64,000 nucleotides of DNA from Pollutimonas nitritireducens (GCF_002849615.1 NZ_PDNV01000009.1:166157-230156); one strand, 5' to 3'. Numbered from the stretch's first letter, positions 1 to 7,834 are shown. The notes: generated by a model from the sequence alone, not told the origin. Made by a program: numbers and translations.

Positions 1-13
1 TGGATACAGACGA

Positions 14-460
14 TCAGCCAGGGATCTCGGGCTCTACCAGCCTTGCCAGTTGAAGAAGTGACTCCTGCCAGCCCAGATAACACATCTCCACGGGAATGGC
101 TGCGGGAAGGCCTTCCTGCACGACGGTAAGTTCGGTTCCGCAGGAAACCTGCCGCAATGAAATAGTGGTCTCCATGCGTCCAGGCAGATTGGGGTCGTCG
201 AACTGGTCCGTATAGCGGATCTTCTGGGACGGCACCAGTTCGAGATACTCGCCACCAAAAGATTGGCTGTTGCCCGTGCCGAAGTTGCGGAAGGACATCT
301 TGTACGTACCGCCCACTTTGGCATCCTGGTGATGGACCTGGCACGTGAACCCATGGGGCGGAAGCCACTTCGCCATCGCATCGGGTTCGAGAAAAGCGCG
401 GTAAACCCGCTCGGGGGGCGCAAGCAAAACGCGATGAAATTGAACAGTTCCAGTCGTCAT
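14..460 (-). CDS. SRPBCC (AHSA1-type) domain protein
   Basis: This 148-residue protein has the SRPBCC/START-like fold of the AHSA1 group, cytosolic proteins with a hydrophobic ligand-binding cavity. Visible hallmarks are an N-terminal helix with RVYRAF (residues ~18-23) followed by KWLPP, a central GGEYLELVP strand, RYTDQF, and the closing helix GWQESLLQLARLVE near the C-terminus. The length is normal for the family. No catalytic residues or ligand can be assigned, and no partner gene is evident. The nearest gene on the same strand is a YdeI-like gene 87 bp upstream. The ATG start has no strong ribosome binding site. Confidence 0.8.
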   Translation of the reverse strand: MTTGTVQFHRVLLAPPERVYRAFLEPDAMAKWLPPHGFTCQVHHQDAKVGGTYKMSFRNFGTGNSQSFGGEYLELVPSQKIRYTDQFDDPNLPGRMETTISLRQVSCGTELTVVQEGLPAAIPVEMCYLGWQESLLQLARLVEPEIPG

Positions 461-547
461 GGTGTGTCAGCCTTGCATAAGTATGGTGTCAACCTTTCAT
501 AAGAAAAGTAAGACATTGGTTTAATCGCCGCACGCAGTAGCATACCG

Positions 548-1096
548 TCAATTTTTTGCCTTGGGTGCGCTGAGACTCTTGCTGTAGTAGCCCGATTGAT
601 CAAAGCAGCAGACCCGCTTCTTGCCCGAAGCAAGCATCTCACGGGCATTATCAACCCGACTATTTCGGGTCTTGGCCTGCTTTGCGGACTCGATCCAATG
701 GATCCAGTCCAGCCGAGCGATAGTTGTGGTGTTTTCCCAGGTGGCTTTGGCTGCTGGAGACGTAGCAAGAGCTTCCCGCAGATCATCAGGTAACCGCGGC
801 TCTGGCTCTGTGTCCGCCGGAAAAATTTGAACCGCAACCATATCTCCAGGCGACGCTGCAGCAGCCTCCTGGAGCCCTTTGCCTACTTTGAGCCAATGAC
901 TTAGGTGGCCGTCCGGGTCGAGCGTAGCTTGAAAAGGATAGCCATTAAGTGTGCCTTCGACCGACGTCCTGCCGCGCCTCGGCAACGTTTCACTGACCGC
1001 CTTTGGCAAGACCAGAAACGCCCATGACTCGTCCTCGCCGGAATTCGCGGGACAAAGCAATTGAGCCATGAATGTGGACGCTTGTGTTTCTGCCAT
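548..1096 (-). CDS. YdeI/OmpD-associated family protein (DUF1905 + OmdA domains)
   Basis: The 182-residue protein has two parts. An N-terminal beta-barrel of about 90 residues resembles DUF1905 (SWAFLVLPKAVS, then GTLNGYPFQATL and HLSHWLKVGKGLQ). A C-terminal helical segment (residues ~105-175) resembles the YdeI/OmdA 'bacteriocin-protection' domain, with LPDDLREAL, ARLDWIHWIESAKQ and RVDNAREMLASGKKR. The molecular function of the family is not established; in enterobacteria it is linked to peptide resistance and porin-associated phenotypes. An AGGT at about 8 nt supports the ATG. It is probably monocistronic or co-transcribed with the SRPBCC gene downstream. Confidence 0.78.
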   Translation of the reverse strand: MAETQASTFMAQLLCPANSGEDESWAFLVLPKAVSETLPRRGRTSVEGTLNGYPFQATLDPDGHLSHWLKVGKGLQEAAAASPGDMVAVQIFPADTEPEPRLPDDLREALATSPAAKATWENTTTIARLDWIHWIESAKQAKTRNSRVDNAREMLASGKKRVCCFDQSGYYSKSLSAPKAKN

Positions 1097-1351
1097 TTCA
1101 AGATACCTAAAGAGGACCCACTGGATCTGGCTGAGCGCAGCGGACGGTTGATGTTAGCGTGCTTGAGCCGCAACTTTCAAGGGACTTGCTATGTGCTCGC
1201 ATGTATTCGTTGGCGTCACCGGATTCTACTGTGCTCCGTTTCTATGATCACTTGTTTATGGCGCCGGGGGTAGACCGGCGTCGCCATCAAGCGCCTGTGA
1301 ACCCTGGGATACGATCCAATGCGGGATGTCTGCAGCTTCTCGGCGAAATCA

Positions 1352-1804
1352 TCATCGTTGGGTGCACTCCTTGCCGTCTTCAGGCCCCTTCTTCAGCTCG
1401 GTAATAACAACATGCGTAGCCGTTTGACCGACATTTTCGCCAATATGTGTTTGTGCCTCTGACCACATGACATCGCCCGCTTTGAACTGTCGGCGGAGAA
1501 CCTTCCCGTCAGGGAGAGTCAATGTTCGCTCGAACGCGCTAAGGGCGTACAGAACGAATGCAGGATGATGGTGTTGTTGTGTTTTGTCACCCGGCTCATC
1601 GCGATACTCGAGCACTCTGACGCACTCGTTTTCCAGCATGATCTTGTACTTGTCTCCATCAGTCTGCGTGGCGTCTTGCGCGAGCGCGCATGGCATAAGC
1701 AGCATCGCCGCGACAGCGGACCAGATGCGTGCGCCTCGATGGGCATTCTCATGTTCCATAGCCGAACGTTGAGATCGTTCAAACCAAGTGATTATGTATT
1801 TCAC
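1352..1804 (-). CDS. exported cupin-domain protein
   Basis: A 150-residue single-domain cupin. The C-terminal ~100 residues carry the cupin strands: a QQHHHPAFVLYAL metal-type histidine cluster (motif 1, residues ~77-89) and GDVMWSEAQTHIGEN (motif 2). A hydrophobic stretch ending MPCALAQ (~residues 29-43) looks like a signal peptide, so the protein is probably periplasmic. I chose the GTG at 1804 because an AAAGGAG Shine-Dalgarno lies 6-7 bases upstream. An internal ATG at residue 16 lacks a comparable site but would give a more normal signal peptide length. The substrate is unknown. Confidence 0.75.
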   Translation of the reverse strand: MKYIITWFERSQRSAMEHENAHRGARIWSAVAAMLLMPCALAQDATQTDGDKYKIMLENECVRVLEYRDEPGDKTQQHHHPAFVLYALSAFERTLTLPDGKVLRRQFKAGDVMWSEAQTHIGENVGQTATHVVITELKKGPEDGKECTQR

Positions 1805-1982
1805 CGTATTCTCCTTTACTGAGTTGATGTCAGCGGAACGGTTGTCGTCTGAACTGACCGACGCTCAGGTTCATCTCGGTCTTTTGGTGCGAGCCCTCGC
1901 GCCGGCGGGCCACTGTGTTCACTTGTCAGCTACGTTGCATTTTTGCGCCGTTGCAATACATAAAGCAATCCCGCAATCAAAA

Positions 1983-2021
1983 TCTCACGTCAATTGTTTT
2001 AGGAAACAATCTGACGTGAGA
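1983..2021 (-). terminator. intrinsic terminator downstream of the GNAT gene
   Basis: A long inverted repeat. The outer arms are TCTCACGTCA (1983-1992) and TGACGTGAGA (2012-2021), a perfect 10-bp stem. It continues as ATTGTTT/AAACAAT (1993-1999 and 2004-2010) around a TAGG loop, with a single bulged C at 2011. Read on the minus strand, the stem is followed by a T-rich run (ATTTTGATT). It lies about 30 bases past the acetyltransferase stop codon. Confidence 0.7.
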
Positions 2022-2050
2022 CCGTTACTTTCTCTCACGACAAAAATAAG

Positions 2051-2527
2051 CTAAAGCTCGTGGCTGTAAACGAGGAAACCGCTATGTGTAGCTACTTTAT
2101 CGTAGAGCGCCCGCCCGATTTCATTTGATGCTTGTGTTTGCCAATAAACACGACTTGATTGAGCTTGCGTTGCTTGCTTATAAACCTCATTGATGAGGGC
2201 CTTGCCAATTCCGCGATTGCGCTGTGTCGGGGAAGTGAATAGGTCCTGCAAATAGCAGACATGGCCAAGCCTGGTGGTGCTGCGGTGAAACAGGTAATGA
2301 GCCAAGCCGACAATCGTACCGTCGTCTTCCGCGACCAGTGCGAATACAGGCTCACCCGGATTAAAAAAGCGTTCCCATGTCTTCTTCGTAATTTCTTGAG
2401 CCAATGCAGTAGCTCCGATTCTCCCGTAGAAGGCGTTATAGCCGTCCCAAAGAGGAAGCCATCCTTCAAAGTCAGCGGGCTGGATCGTTCGTATTAGCAG
2501 ACCAGTAGTTGCGGGATCGTCAGACAT
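2051..2527 (-). CDS. GNAT-family N-acetyltransferase
   Basis: A 158-residue GCN5-related acetyltransferase that should transfer acetyl from acetyl-CoA to an amine. The strand-turn signature is clear: FALVAEDDGTIVGLAHYLFH (beta2-beta3), CYLQDLFTSPTQRNRGIGKALINEV (beta4 and the acetyl-CoA pyrophosphate loop Q/RxxGxG/A as RNRGIG), and the terminal ALYDKVATHSGFLVY segment (residues ~138-154). The length fits a single GNAT domain. The substrate cannot be read from the sequence. It has its own terminator and appears monocistronic. Confidence 0.85.
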   Translation of the reverse strand: MSDDPATTGLLIRTIQPADFEGWLPLWDGYNAFYGRIGATALAQEITKKTWERFFNPGEPVFALVAEDDGTIVGLAHYLFHRSTTRLGHVCYLQDLFTSPTQRNRGIGKALINEVYKQATQAQSSRVYWQTQASNEIGRALYDKVATHSGFLVYSHEL

Positions 2528-2615
2528 GGTGATGATTTAGAAAAATTGAGATCGAGACAATTCTGGCAGATAGGAATCATGTGCGAAAGTCTGCTTCTGG
2601 CCGAGGCCAGGTCAA

Positions 2616-2732
2616 TTACCGATGTCTTAATCCGATCCAAAACAGACGGACACGGTAATTAATATTGTCTTCGCGCGTTACATACTCTTCGGCCGTATCA
2701 ATGCTGTCAAGAGGTGAGATTTCGACCTGCAT
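2616..2732 (-). CDS. small ORF, 38 residues, unknown
   Basis: A possible microprotein starting MQVEISPLDSIDTAEEYV and ending in an Arg-rich tail (WIGLRHR). A GGGAG Shine-Dalgarno sits 7 bases before its ATG. It lies between the GNAT gene and the broken monooxygenase, in a stretch that otherwise has no gene. I recognise no homologue; it may be a fragment of a lost gene or a chance ORF. Confidence 0.22.
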   Translation of the reverse strand: MQVEISPLDSIDTAEEYVTREDNINYRVRLFWIGLRHR

Positions 2733-2767
2733 GGAGGCTCTCCCGTTTTGCTGCAGAATCATATGGC

Positions 2768-3348
2768 CTATGGTGGAACGCTAGGAGCGTCCGGCCGACG
2801 CCGACGTTGCCAGAACGGCTGATCAGACCAACGGAGCTGCATTCCGTAGTAGAAGTCTCGTTGCGACAAATACGTTTGCCAAAGTTGACGCTGCTGCACA
2901 TCGTACTGATGGACGAACGCATTGCCACTGCCTAATCCCGCCGCGTCCCGCAGGCTGTCTGTCAATGCGTAGTGGATCATATGCCCAGCATGGCTGCCCG
3001 TCCGAAGCGCCTTGTCCATGCCTTGCGACGACAATGGATCGTAAGCTTGCGCCGCATCGCCCACCGCGATCCAGGCGTCACCGCAGAAGTCCTGTAATCG
3101 CTGGCTGTGGGCCGGCGCCCCCCTGGATCTTTCCACAAGCGCGATAGCCCCGGGCTTTGAGTAATGGCGCGATATGCGTAGACTCGTCCAGCAACTGATC
3201 GAAGCCTTGGCCATGCGCAGCCATTTTCGCCGCCCAGCGTCGAAAGTCAAGCCCAGGCAAACTTTTATCGCCTCGAGAGCGCGGCAGCGAAAACCGCAAA
3301 TTGAGCGTCAAAAGCACGCTTGAAGGCGGGTCGCGCTACGTCGCGGGC
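2768..3348 (-). pseudogene. truncated, frameshifted FAD-dependent monooxygenase/halogenase-like gene
   Basis: Remnant of a flavin-dependent oxidoreductase. The last ~120 codons read cleanly: CGDAWIAVGDAAQAYDPLSS is the second FAD-binding motif (GD box) of the family, followed by QGMDKALRTGSHAGHM and a C-terminus with RQLWQTYLSQRDFYYGMQ. Upstream, the homologous reading jumps to another frame, where GLDFRRWAAKMAAHG can be recognised (around 3160-3260). At least one frameshift therefore lies near 3150-3180. The N-terminal FAD GxGxxG half is absent, because the reading runs directly into a glutathione S-transferase remnant at about 3349. It is unlikely to make an active enzyme. Confidence 0.7.
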
Positions 3349-3843
3349 AACATAGGCGGTGACGCAATCCGCAACGCTTATCGTATCGTCCACGATAAAC
3401 TCGCGCCCATCCATATGGCGGTCAAGTATTGCGGCCATCTACACAAACTCATCTTTGGCGAGAGCAATATCTTCTGGCAGGCGCTTGTCTTCGGGATAGA
3501 CGAAGCTGTGCCGGGCTATCCGCCAATGTGGCTGCTCAAGCTCGGTAACCGCAAACATGGACCACCGATACACCTGCGCCCGCTCCGATAGATCGGTGGG
3601 CATGAGCCCCTTGGCGCCGTACTTCTCTGCCAAGTACATGACGATAGCGGCCGATTCTGTGAGTACAAGGTCACCGTCAACCAGCACCGGAAGTTTGCCA
3701 GTGGGATTAAGACGCAGGAAGTCGGGGTGGCGGTTTTCGCCGGCAAGGAGGTTGATGGGCACAAACTCAAACTCCGCATCAAGTTCTTGAAGAGCCCAGC
3801 GTGCGCGAAGCGAACGCGTGGGACCCATTCCATACAGTTTCAT
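3349..3843 (-). pseudogene. glutathione S-transferase with in-frame amber stop and lost C-terminus
   Basis: The thioredoxin-fold N-domain is intact: MKLYGMGPTRSLRARW at the start, then LNPTGKLPVLVDGD (cis-Pro loop) and ESAAIVMYLAEKYG. A TAG at 3439-3441 interrupts the frame after KDEFV. The same frame then continues with recognisable GST helix sequence (MAAILDRHMDGREFIVDD, then ISVADCVTAYV), so the TAG replaces a sense codon, probably Glu. About 30 codons later homology ends at ~3349, where the sequence passes into monooxygenase remnant. A truncated ~135-residue product could still be made. Confidence 0.72.
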
Positions 3844-4030
3844 CATTGGTTGTCCCCAGGTTCGTTTCAAGCGAAAGCGGTGTCACGACTTTGAAAAAGA
3901 CGTTGGGGTGCGGGCGGCAAGCAGCTTCTGTTTCCGGGGCGATCGGCGTCTCGTCGCCTAATATACCAACTGCGGAAGTCTATGCCTAGCGCCGGGCTGA
4001 CACCTACGACCAAGACTAGACCGCAGCCAG

Positions 4031-4218
4031 TCAGGGGCGTTGGCCTTCAGCCAGAGGTTGGGCGTCAGTATCCCCTTGGCGTCGCAGGACGACATGCGTG
4101 GCATTCTCCGACGCCAGGAATTCAACGCCGTCGTATCCCAGCGCCCGCAGTTCCAGCCCTTCGTACAGCGATTCTCCCCGACCGAGCAGGATCGGCGCGA
4201 TAGCAATGTGCAGTCCCC
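4031..4218 (-). pseudogene. C-terminal remnant of a dihydrofolate-reductase-family (RibD_C) protein
   Basis: One frame reads LHIAIAPILLGRGESLYEGL, then ALGYDGVEFLASENATHVVL, then a short tail to a stop at 4031-4033. This is the closing beta-strand region of stand-alone RibD_C/dihydrofolate-reductase-like proteins (family pattern ...I.PVLLG.G..LF..L). No start codon or N-terminal NADPH-binding part precedes it; other frames take over upstream of ~4218. I read it as a gene fragment left after a deletion. Confidence 0.6.
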
Positions 4219-4567
4219 ATCGACCTCATGGTTCGGATAGCAGATCGGTGTCTGAAAGCAGACTGTCTCGATATCTTCCAGCTGTCGTGAACTGACTCAT
4301 GACTAGTTCCCCAGGGTGCCAATACCTGTGATCACAAATTGTCGCGAATGTCTAAATCTTCGTTATGCCGGTAAGGTGCGCAGCATAGACCGCATAATTT
4401 TATGACGGTGACATAATAATGCTTATGTTGCATTGCAGCATAATAAAGCCTATGCTGAGAAAAGCAGGCGATGAGGCGGCTGACTGGCTGTCGAATATCT
4501 AGAGTTAGCATCGCTCTTCGGTCGGCGCTTCGTCACGATGCTTGCTATCTAAGGAAACAGACCCAAC
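4217..4567. other. non-coding interval upstream of the esterase gene
   Basis: About 350 bases without a convincing gene. The left part may be further debris of the DHFR-like gene. The right part (4393-4457) carries a dense set of AT-rich inverted repeats, described separately. The leader of the esterase gene follows. Confidence 0.5.
4393..4457. repeat. cluster of nested inverted repeats, operator-like
   Basis: Three overlapping palindromes lie in 65 bases. CATAATTTTATG (4393-4404) is perfect. TTATGTTGCA/TGCAGCATAA (4423-4432 and 4434-4443) has a single mismatch and one central base. CAGCATA/TATGCTG (4436-4442 and 4451-4457) has perfect 7-bp arms. They recur on a GCATAAT theme and lie ~110-175 bp upstream of the esterase start, so a transcription factor site or folded leader is possible. 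No regulator is identified. Confidence 0.45.
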
Positions 4568-5431
4568 ATGAACATGAAAAGCTATCGATATTCAAGCGCA
4601 CAAGGCGAAAGGGAATACTTGCTTTTCGTCCCGAAGGGATACGGCAGTACGCCCCTACCTTTGATAATAATGCTGCACGGCTGTAAGCAGGATGCTGCAG
4701 ACTTTTCACTCGGCACGGGTATGAACGTGTTAGCTGAACGGGAAAAGTGTCTCGTGGCCTATCCGATTCAGCCCAGCACTGCAAGTCATGAAAAATGCTG
4801 GAACTGGTATCAACCGCAGCATCAGCACCGAGATTTCGGAGAACCTTCGATGGTCGCGGGGATTACGCGTGAGATCATAACCAACTTTAAGGTGGATGCA
4901 ACCCGCGTCTACGTGGCTGGTATGTCAGCTGGTGGCGCGATGGCGGCCGTAATGATCCACACCTATCCGGATCTTTATGCTGCGGCTGGCATTCACTCAG
5001 GCTTACCCTATGGGAGTGCTTCTAGCCTGCTTTCTGCGCTGGGCACCATGAAGATGGGTATAAGCGTACCATTTGGATTGACGGCTATTGCAACACATGC
5101 CGCGCAGGAGCGCCCACTCATCGTTTTCCATGGGGATTTAGATGGAACCGTTGTTCCTTCAAACAGCTGGGAACTATTGAAGGGGTTTGACCGAGGCGAA
5201 GCTACGGTTTCGGAAGAAATCGCCGACTCAGATGAAGGGCGGCGATCAACGCTAAGCGTAATGGAGAGTTCCGACGGCATCGACGCGGAACATTGGTCCG
5301 TGCATGGCGCTTCGCATGCCTGGGCGGGTGGAAACGAAAGTGGTTCATTCACGGACGCTAATGGGCCAGATGCCAGCGCTGAGATGATGCGTTTCTTTCT
5401 TGCTCATGCGCTACAGCCTTCAATCACGTGA
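4568..5431 (+). CDS. PHB depolymerase-family esterase
   Basis: A 287-residue alpha/beta hydrolase of the Esterase_PHB/LpqC type, which cleaves polyester or other ester bonds. The oxyanion region IIMLHGCKQDA (~34-44) and the nucleophile elbow GMSAGGAMA (~118-126) are intact. The acid is probably in the HGDLDGTVVPSNSW loop, and the catalytic His in the VHGASHAWAGG segment near residue 250. No signal peptide is visible, so the protein is probably cytosolic, unlike extracellular depolymerases. AAGGAAA sits about 11 bases before ATG 4568; an in-frame ATG follows two codons later. It stands alone behind the palindrome-rich region. Confidence 0.8.
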   Translation: MNMKSYRYSSAQGEREYLLFVPKGYGSTPLPLIIMLHGCKQDAADFSLGTGMNVLAEREKCLVAYPIQPSTASHEKCWNWYQPQHQHRDFGEPSMVAGITREIITNFKVDATRVYVAGMSAGGAMAAVMIHTYPDLYAAAGIHSGLPYGSASSLLSALGTMKMGISVPFGLTAIATHAAQERPLIVFHGDLDGTVVPSNSWELLKGFDRGEATVSEEIADSDEGRRSTLSVMESSDGIDAEHWSVHGASHAWAGGNESGSFTDANGPDASAEMMRFFLAHALQPSIT

Positions 5432-5702
5432 TCAACCACGACCTGCTCAATTTTGCGTTCATGTCGTGATTGCCTGTGCAATTGGTGGTGTGAGTTTATT
5501 ACCTCCGCGTATGAGACAATGTTCATAAGCTAACCAGCGTGGCTTCTGGGAAGGGGGACCATCCCATTTGGTCAAATGGAATGTCTGACTTGAAGGCTTG
5601 CGTCGCAGCGCGCTTAGCCGGTTGGAAACGGGGTGTTGTACGCACGCCGTGAACAGCCTGAAACCGTTTCGCGTTTGACTGCATACTCAAAGGAATCAAA
5701 TC
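5432..5702. other. intergenic region, no gene seen
   Basis: No supported ORF. One short palindrome, CCATTTG-GT-CAAATGG (5564-5579), is visible. The right end supplies the ribosome binding site of the microprotein that follows. Confidence 0.5.
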
Positions 5703-5777
5703 ATGAACAGAATTATCTGGTTTGTTGGTCTCATCGTCATCATCTTGTTTATCCTGGGATACTTCGGCCTACGCTGA
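5703..5777 (+). CDS. 24-residue single-pass membrane microprotein
   Basis: A very short ORF starting MNRIIWFVGLIVIILF and ending ILGYFGLR before a TGA. It is almost wholly one hydrophobic helix with a positive N-terminus (Arg3) and a terminal Arg. An AAAGGA Shine-Dalgarno is placed about 8 bases before the ATG. Very small inner-membrane proteins of this build occur widely in beta- and gammaproteobacteria, often under stress control, but I cannot name this one. Strong initiation signals and the idealised membrane helix argue that it is translated. Confidence 0.6.
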   Translation: MNRIIWFVGLIVIILFILGYFGLR

Positions 5778-5989
5778 AGGTGTCCGTGGCAGTGAGTTTC
5801 TCGTTAGGCTACTTGCATAAGAAGCGAAGCATCTGTGTTCATCGAGATCAGCGACCGGCCAGTCAATAAGGCTAATCATGATCCAGGTAGATCGACACGA
5901 CATCGTGTGCGATGGACGTGAAAGATATGGGCGTAAGCATCGTTGAGTCCTGTTCGTTGAACAAATACGTGACCACAAGACAACTGGCT

Positions 5990-6206
5990 TCACGGCCTTT
6001 TTTGACTCCAAGCATTGTGCAGAAACTGTCTATCGAGACGTCTTTCGACTAATTCCAGCGCGTCATCGACTTCGATACCAAGGTATCCCAATGGCGGTCA
6101 CCCAGGCATCAACTATCCGAGCGTATTGCCTGGTCGATAAGTGCAAAGATGCGCGGATTCTGCTTGAGAAAATGAAATCATCAGCGCGCAAGTGTTTGTG
6201 TTTCAT
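5990..6206 (-). pseudogene. tyrosine recombinase (phage-type integrase) with catalytic core deleted
   Basis: The left half reads FIFSSRIRASLHLSTRQYARI and then VDAWVTAIG, typical of the mid-domain of plasmid/phage-type tyrosine integrases. It then jumps by one frame to GYLGIEVDDALELVERR, which in intact relatives follows the RxxH...HT core after '...GHTKLESTVR'. The segment between them, holding the Arg, His and Arg catalytic residues, is missing, and the junction (at ~6070) shifts frame. The N-terminal DNA-binding part is also absent. This is a scar of an old mobile element. Confidence 0.62.
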
Positions 6207-6618
6207 GACGAACCCCTTTTTTTTGGGGAAAGGAGTTTTAGTCTGCTGATAATCACGAAAATCCGATAGGCCGTCGATTGGAAATACGCTCAGACGCTAT
6301 TCGACCCTGACCGGCCTCTGACTCTTCCCGAAGGCAGACGCAGTAACGATTACATTGACGGACACGCTTGCGTGCAAGGTTCAAACCAGCAGGGGAATTG
6401 CAGCTAGGGCATTGCTGCCGCTCGGAAATGCCCAGAAGTCTTGTCCGGGCTGTCCGTATTATTGAGCGTTGTAGAGACGTAGAAAAATTCAAATGATTGC
6501 GTATCATGTGGTTACACTGCCACACTGGGCAACCAAAATAACCATGTTATACGGCCATTGGCGTCCTATATTGACTGTCAGGCGTCGCAATGAACCTTCA
6601 AATGCTCGGGAAGAACGT
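6207..6618. other. intergenic region upstream of the metal transporter
   Basis: About 410 bases in which I support no gene. A leftward 90-codon frame exists but has no family features. A CCCC-T8-GGGG tract at 6213-6228 can form a short hairpin. On the minus strand it places AGGGG in front of the integrase remnant. Confidence 0.45.
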
Positions 6619-7308
6619 ATGAGACACGGCGAACAACATCGAACACATCGAACCGGCTGGCTTCGTGCCGCCGTTTTAGGGGCAAACGATGGAATTGTTT
6701 CTACTGCGAGCCTAGTGTTGGGAGTCGCGGCCTCCGGCGCAAGTACAAGAGCCATTCTCGTTGCGGGTGTTGCCGGCCTTGTAGCGGGTGCTATGTCAAT
6801 GGCCGCTGGTGAGTATGTCTCCGTCAGCTCGCAATCTGATACTGAGCGCGCGGATCTGACTCGTGAGGTTAAAGAGTTGGCCGCAAATCCCGAACAGGAG
6901 CACGAAGAATTGGTATCGATCTACGTGCGGCGTGGACTGGATAGTACATTAGCATCAAGAGTTGCCACCCAACTAATGTCTCATGATGCGCTTGGCGCAC
7001 ACGGCAGAGACGAGCTCGGCATATCCGATACGTTGGCCGCGAAACCAGTCCAAGCTGCGTTCGCCTCCGCTGGAACTTTCGCCGTGGGAGCGACGCTTCC
7101 ACTGCTGATGGTTCTAATGCTTCCGAATGCTGCACTCATGTGGGGCATCGCAGTAAGCTCGCTCTTCTTTCTTGCGCTGTTGGGCCTGCTAGCTGCGAGC
7201 GCAGGCGGCGCCCCGGCGCTCGTGTCGGTATTACGTGTTTCCTTCTGGGGTGCGTTGGCAATGGGCTTGACCGCGGCAGTCGGGGCGCTCTTCGGAGTGT
7301 CTGCATGA
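6619..7308 (+). CDS. VIT1/CCC1-family Fe2+/Mn2+ transporter
   Basis: A 229-residue inner-membrane protein of the vacuolar iron transporter family, which exports or sequesters Fe(II)/Mn(II). The family opening LGANDGIVSTASLVLGVAAS forms TM1. The MSMAAGEYVSVSSQSDTERA signature follows TM2, and a hydrophilic metal-binding segment (KELAANPEQEHEELVSIYVR) holds several Glu residues. Three hydrophobic segments follow to the C-terminus. I chose ATG 6619 (GGGAAG about 7 bases upstream) over a farther ATG at 6493, because homology begins at LRAAVLGANDG. Length is normal. It stands alone. Confidence 0.88.
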   Translation: MRHGEQHRTHRTGWLRAAVLGANDGIVSTASLVLGVAASGASTRAILVAGVAGLVAGAMSMAAGEYVSVSSQSDTERADLTREVKELAANPEQEHEELVSIYVRRGLDSTLASRVATQLMSHDALGAHGRDELGISDTLAAKPVQAAFASAGTFAVGATLPLLMVLMLPNAALMWGIAVSSLFFLALLGLLAASAGGAPALVSVLRVSFWGALAMGLTAAVGALFGVSA

Positions 7309-7384
7309 GACGTGCCAAGTGGATTCGCGCGACGCCTAACAATTCATCTGACATCAATAACACTCAAGATAGCACTCACAAAGG

Positions 7385-7834
7385 CTATCTAGCCTCGGCA
7401 CCCGCCATTTGATCGAGATTTGCGATCAGCCGTGTAAGCAGGTCAATAAGTTGTGCCTCTTCCGCTTGTGTAAATCCGGCGAGCGCCTCCCGATTTCCCT
7501 GGAACAGGGTCGCGATTGCCACGGGCATGCGTTCTTGCGCGGCCCTCGTAAGCACAATGCGACTGCTGCGACCGTCCACGGGGTCGGGGGTTCGCTCGAT
7601 CAAACCGTCCCTTTCCATGCGAGCAAGCATTTGCGCCATCGGAGGTTGCTCAACCTTGGCAAACCGGGCGAGGTCGCGCTGCGTGCTTGCGTTTCCGTCC
7701 TTCAGCGCAACCAGCACAGGCAATTGACCCACGCCGAAACCGAGCGGTTTAAGACGCGACTCGCTAAGGCGAGCGAAGCCCCGCGCCGCCAGACTTACGA
7801 GATGCCCCGGCGTAGAAAGCACATTTTCAGCCAT
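7385..7834 (-). CDS. MarR-family transcriptional regulator
   Basis: A 149-residue winged-helix regulator. Helices with LSESRLKPLGFGVGQLPVL precede the HTH (QRDLARFAKVEQPPMAQML), and the wing is RMERDGLIERTPDPVDGRSS, with the conserved D-x-R-S salt-bridge residues. A C-terminal dimerisation helix ends the protein. ATG 7834 is preceded by AAAAGGAG at 4 bases and is preferred over upstream starts, because homology starts at LSTPGHLVSLAARG. The gene is divergent from the SnoaL-like gene, and an AT palindrome lies between them, so local autoregulation is likely. The ligand is unknown. Confidence 0.88.
   Translation of the reverse strand: MAENVLSTPGHLVSLAARGFARLSESRLKPLGFGVGQLPVLVALKDGNASTQRDLARFAKVEQPPMAQMLARMERDGLIERTPDPVDGRSSRIVLTRAAQERMPVAIATLFQGNREALAGFTQAEEAQLIDLLTRLIANLDQMAGAEAR

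Noticed and set aside
6253..6525. Leftward 90-codon frame with a CPSCN motif
   Set aside because: No family features beyond one Cys pair, no good ribosome site, and composition like non-coding sequence next to the metal-transporter leader.
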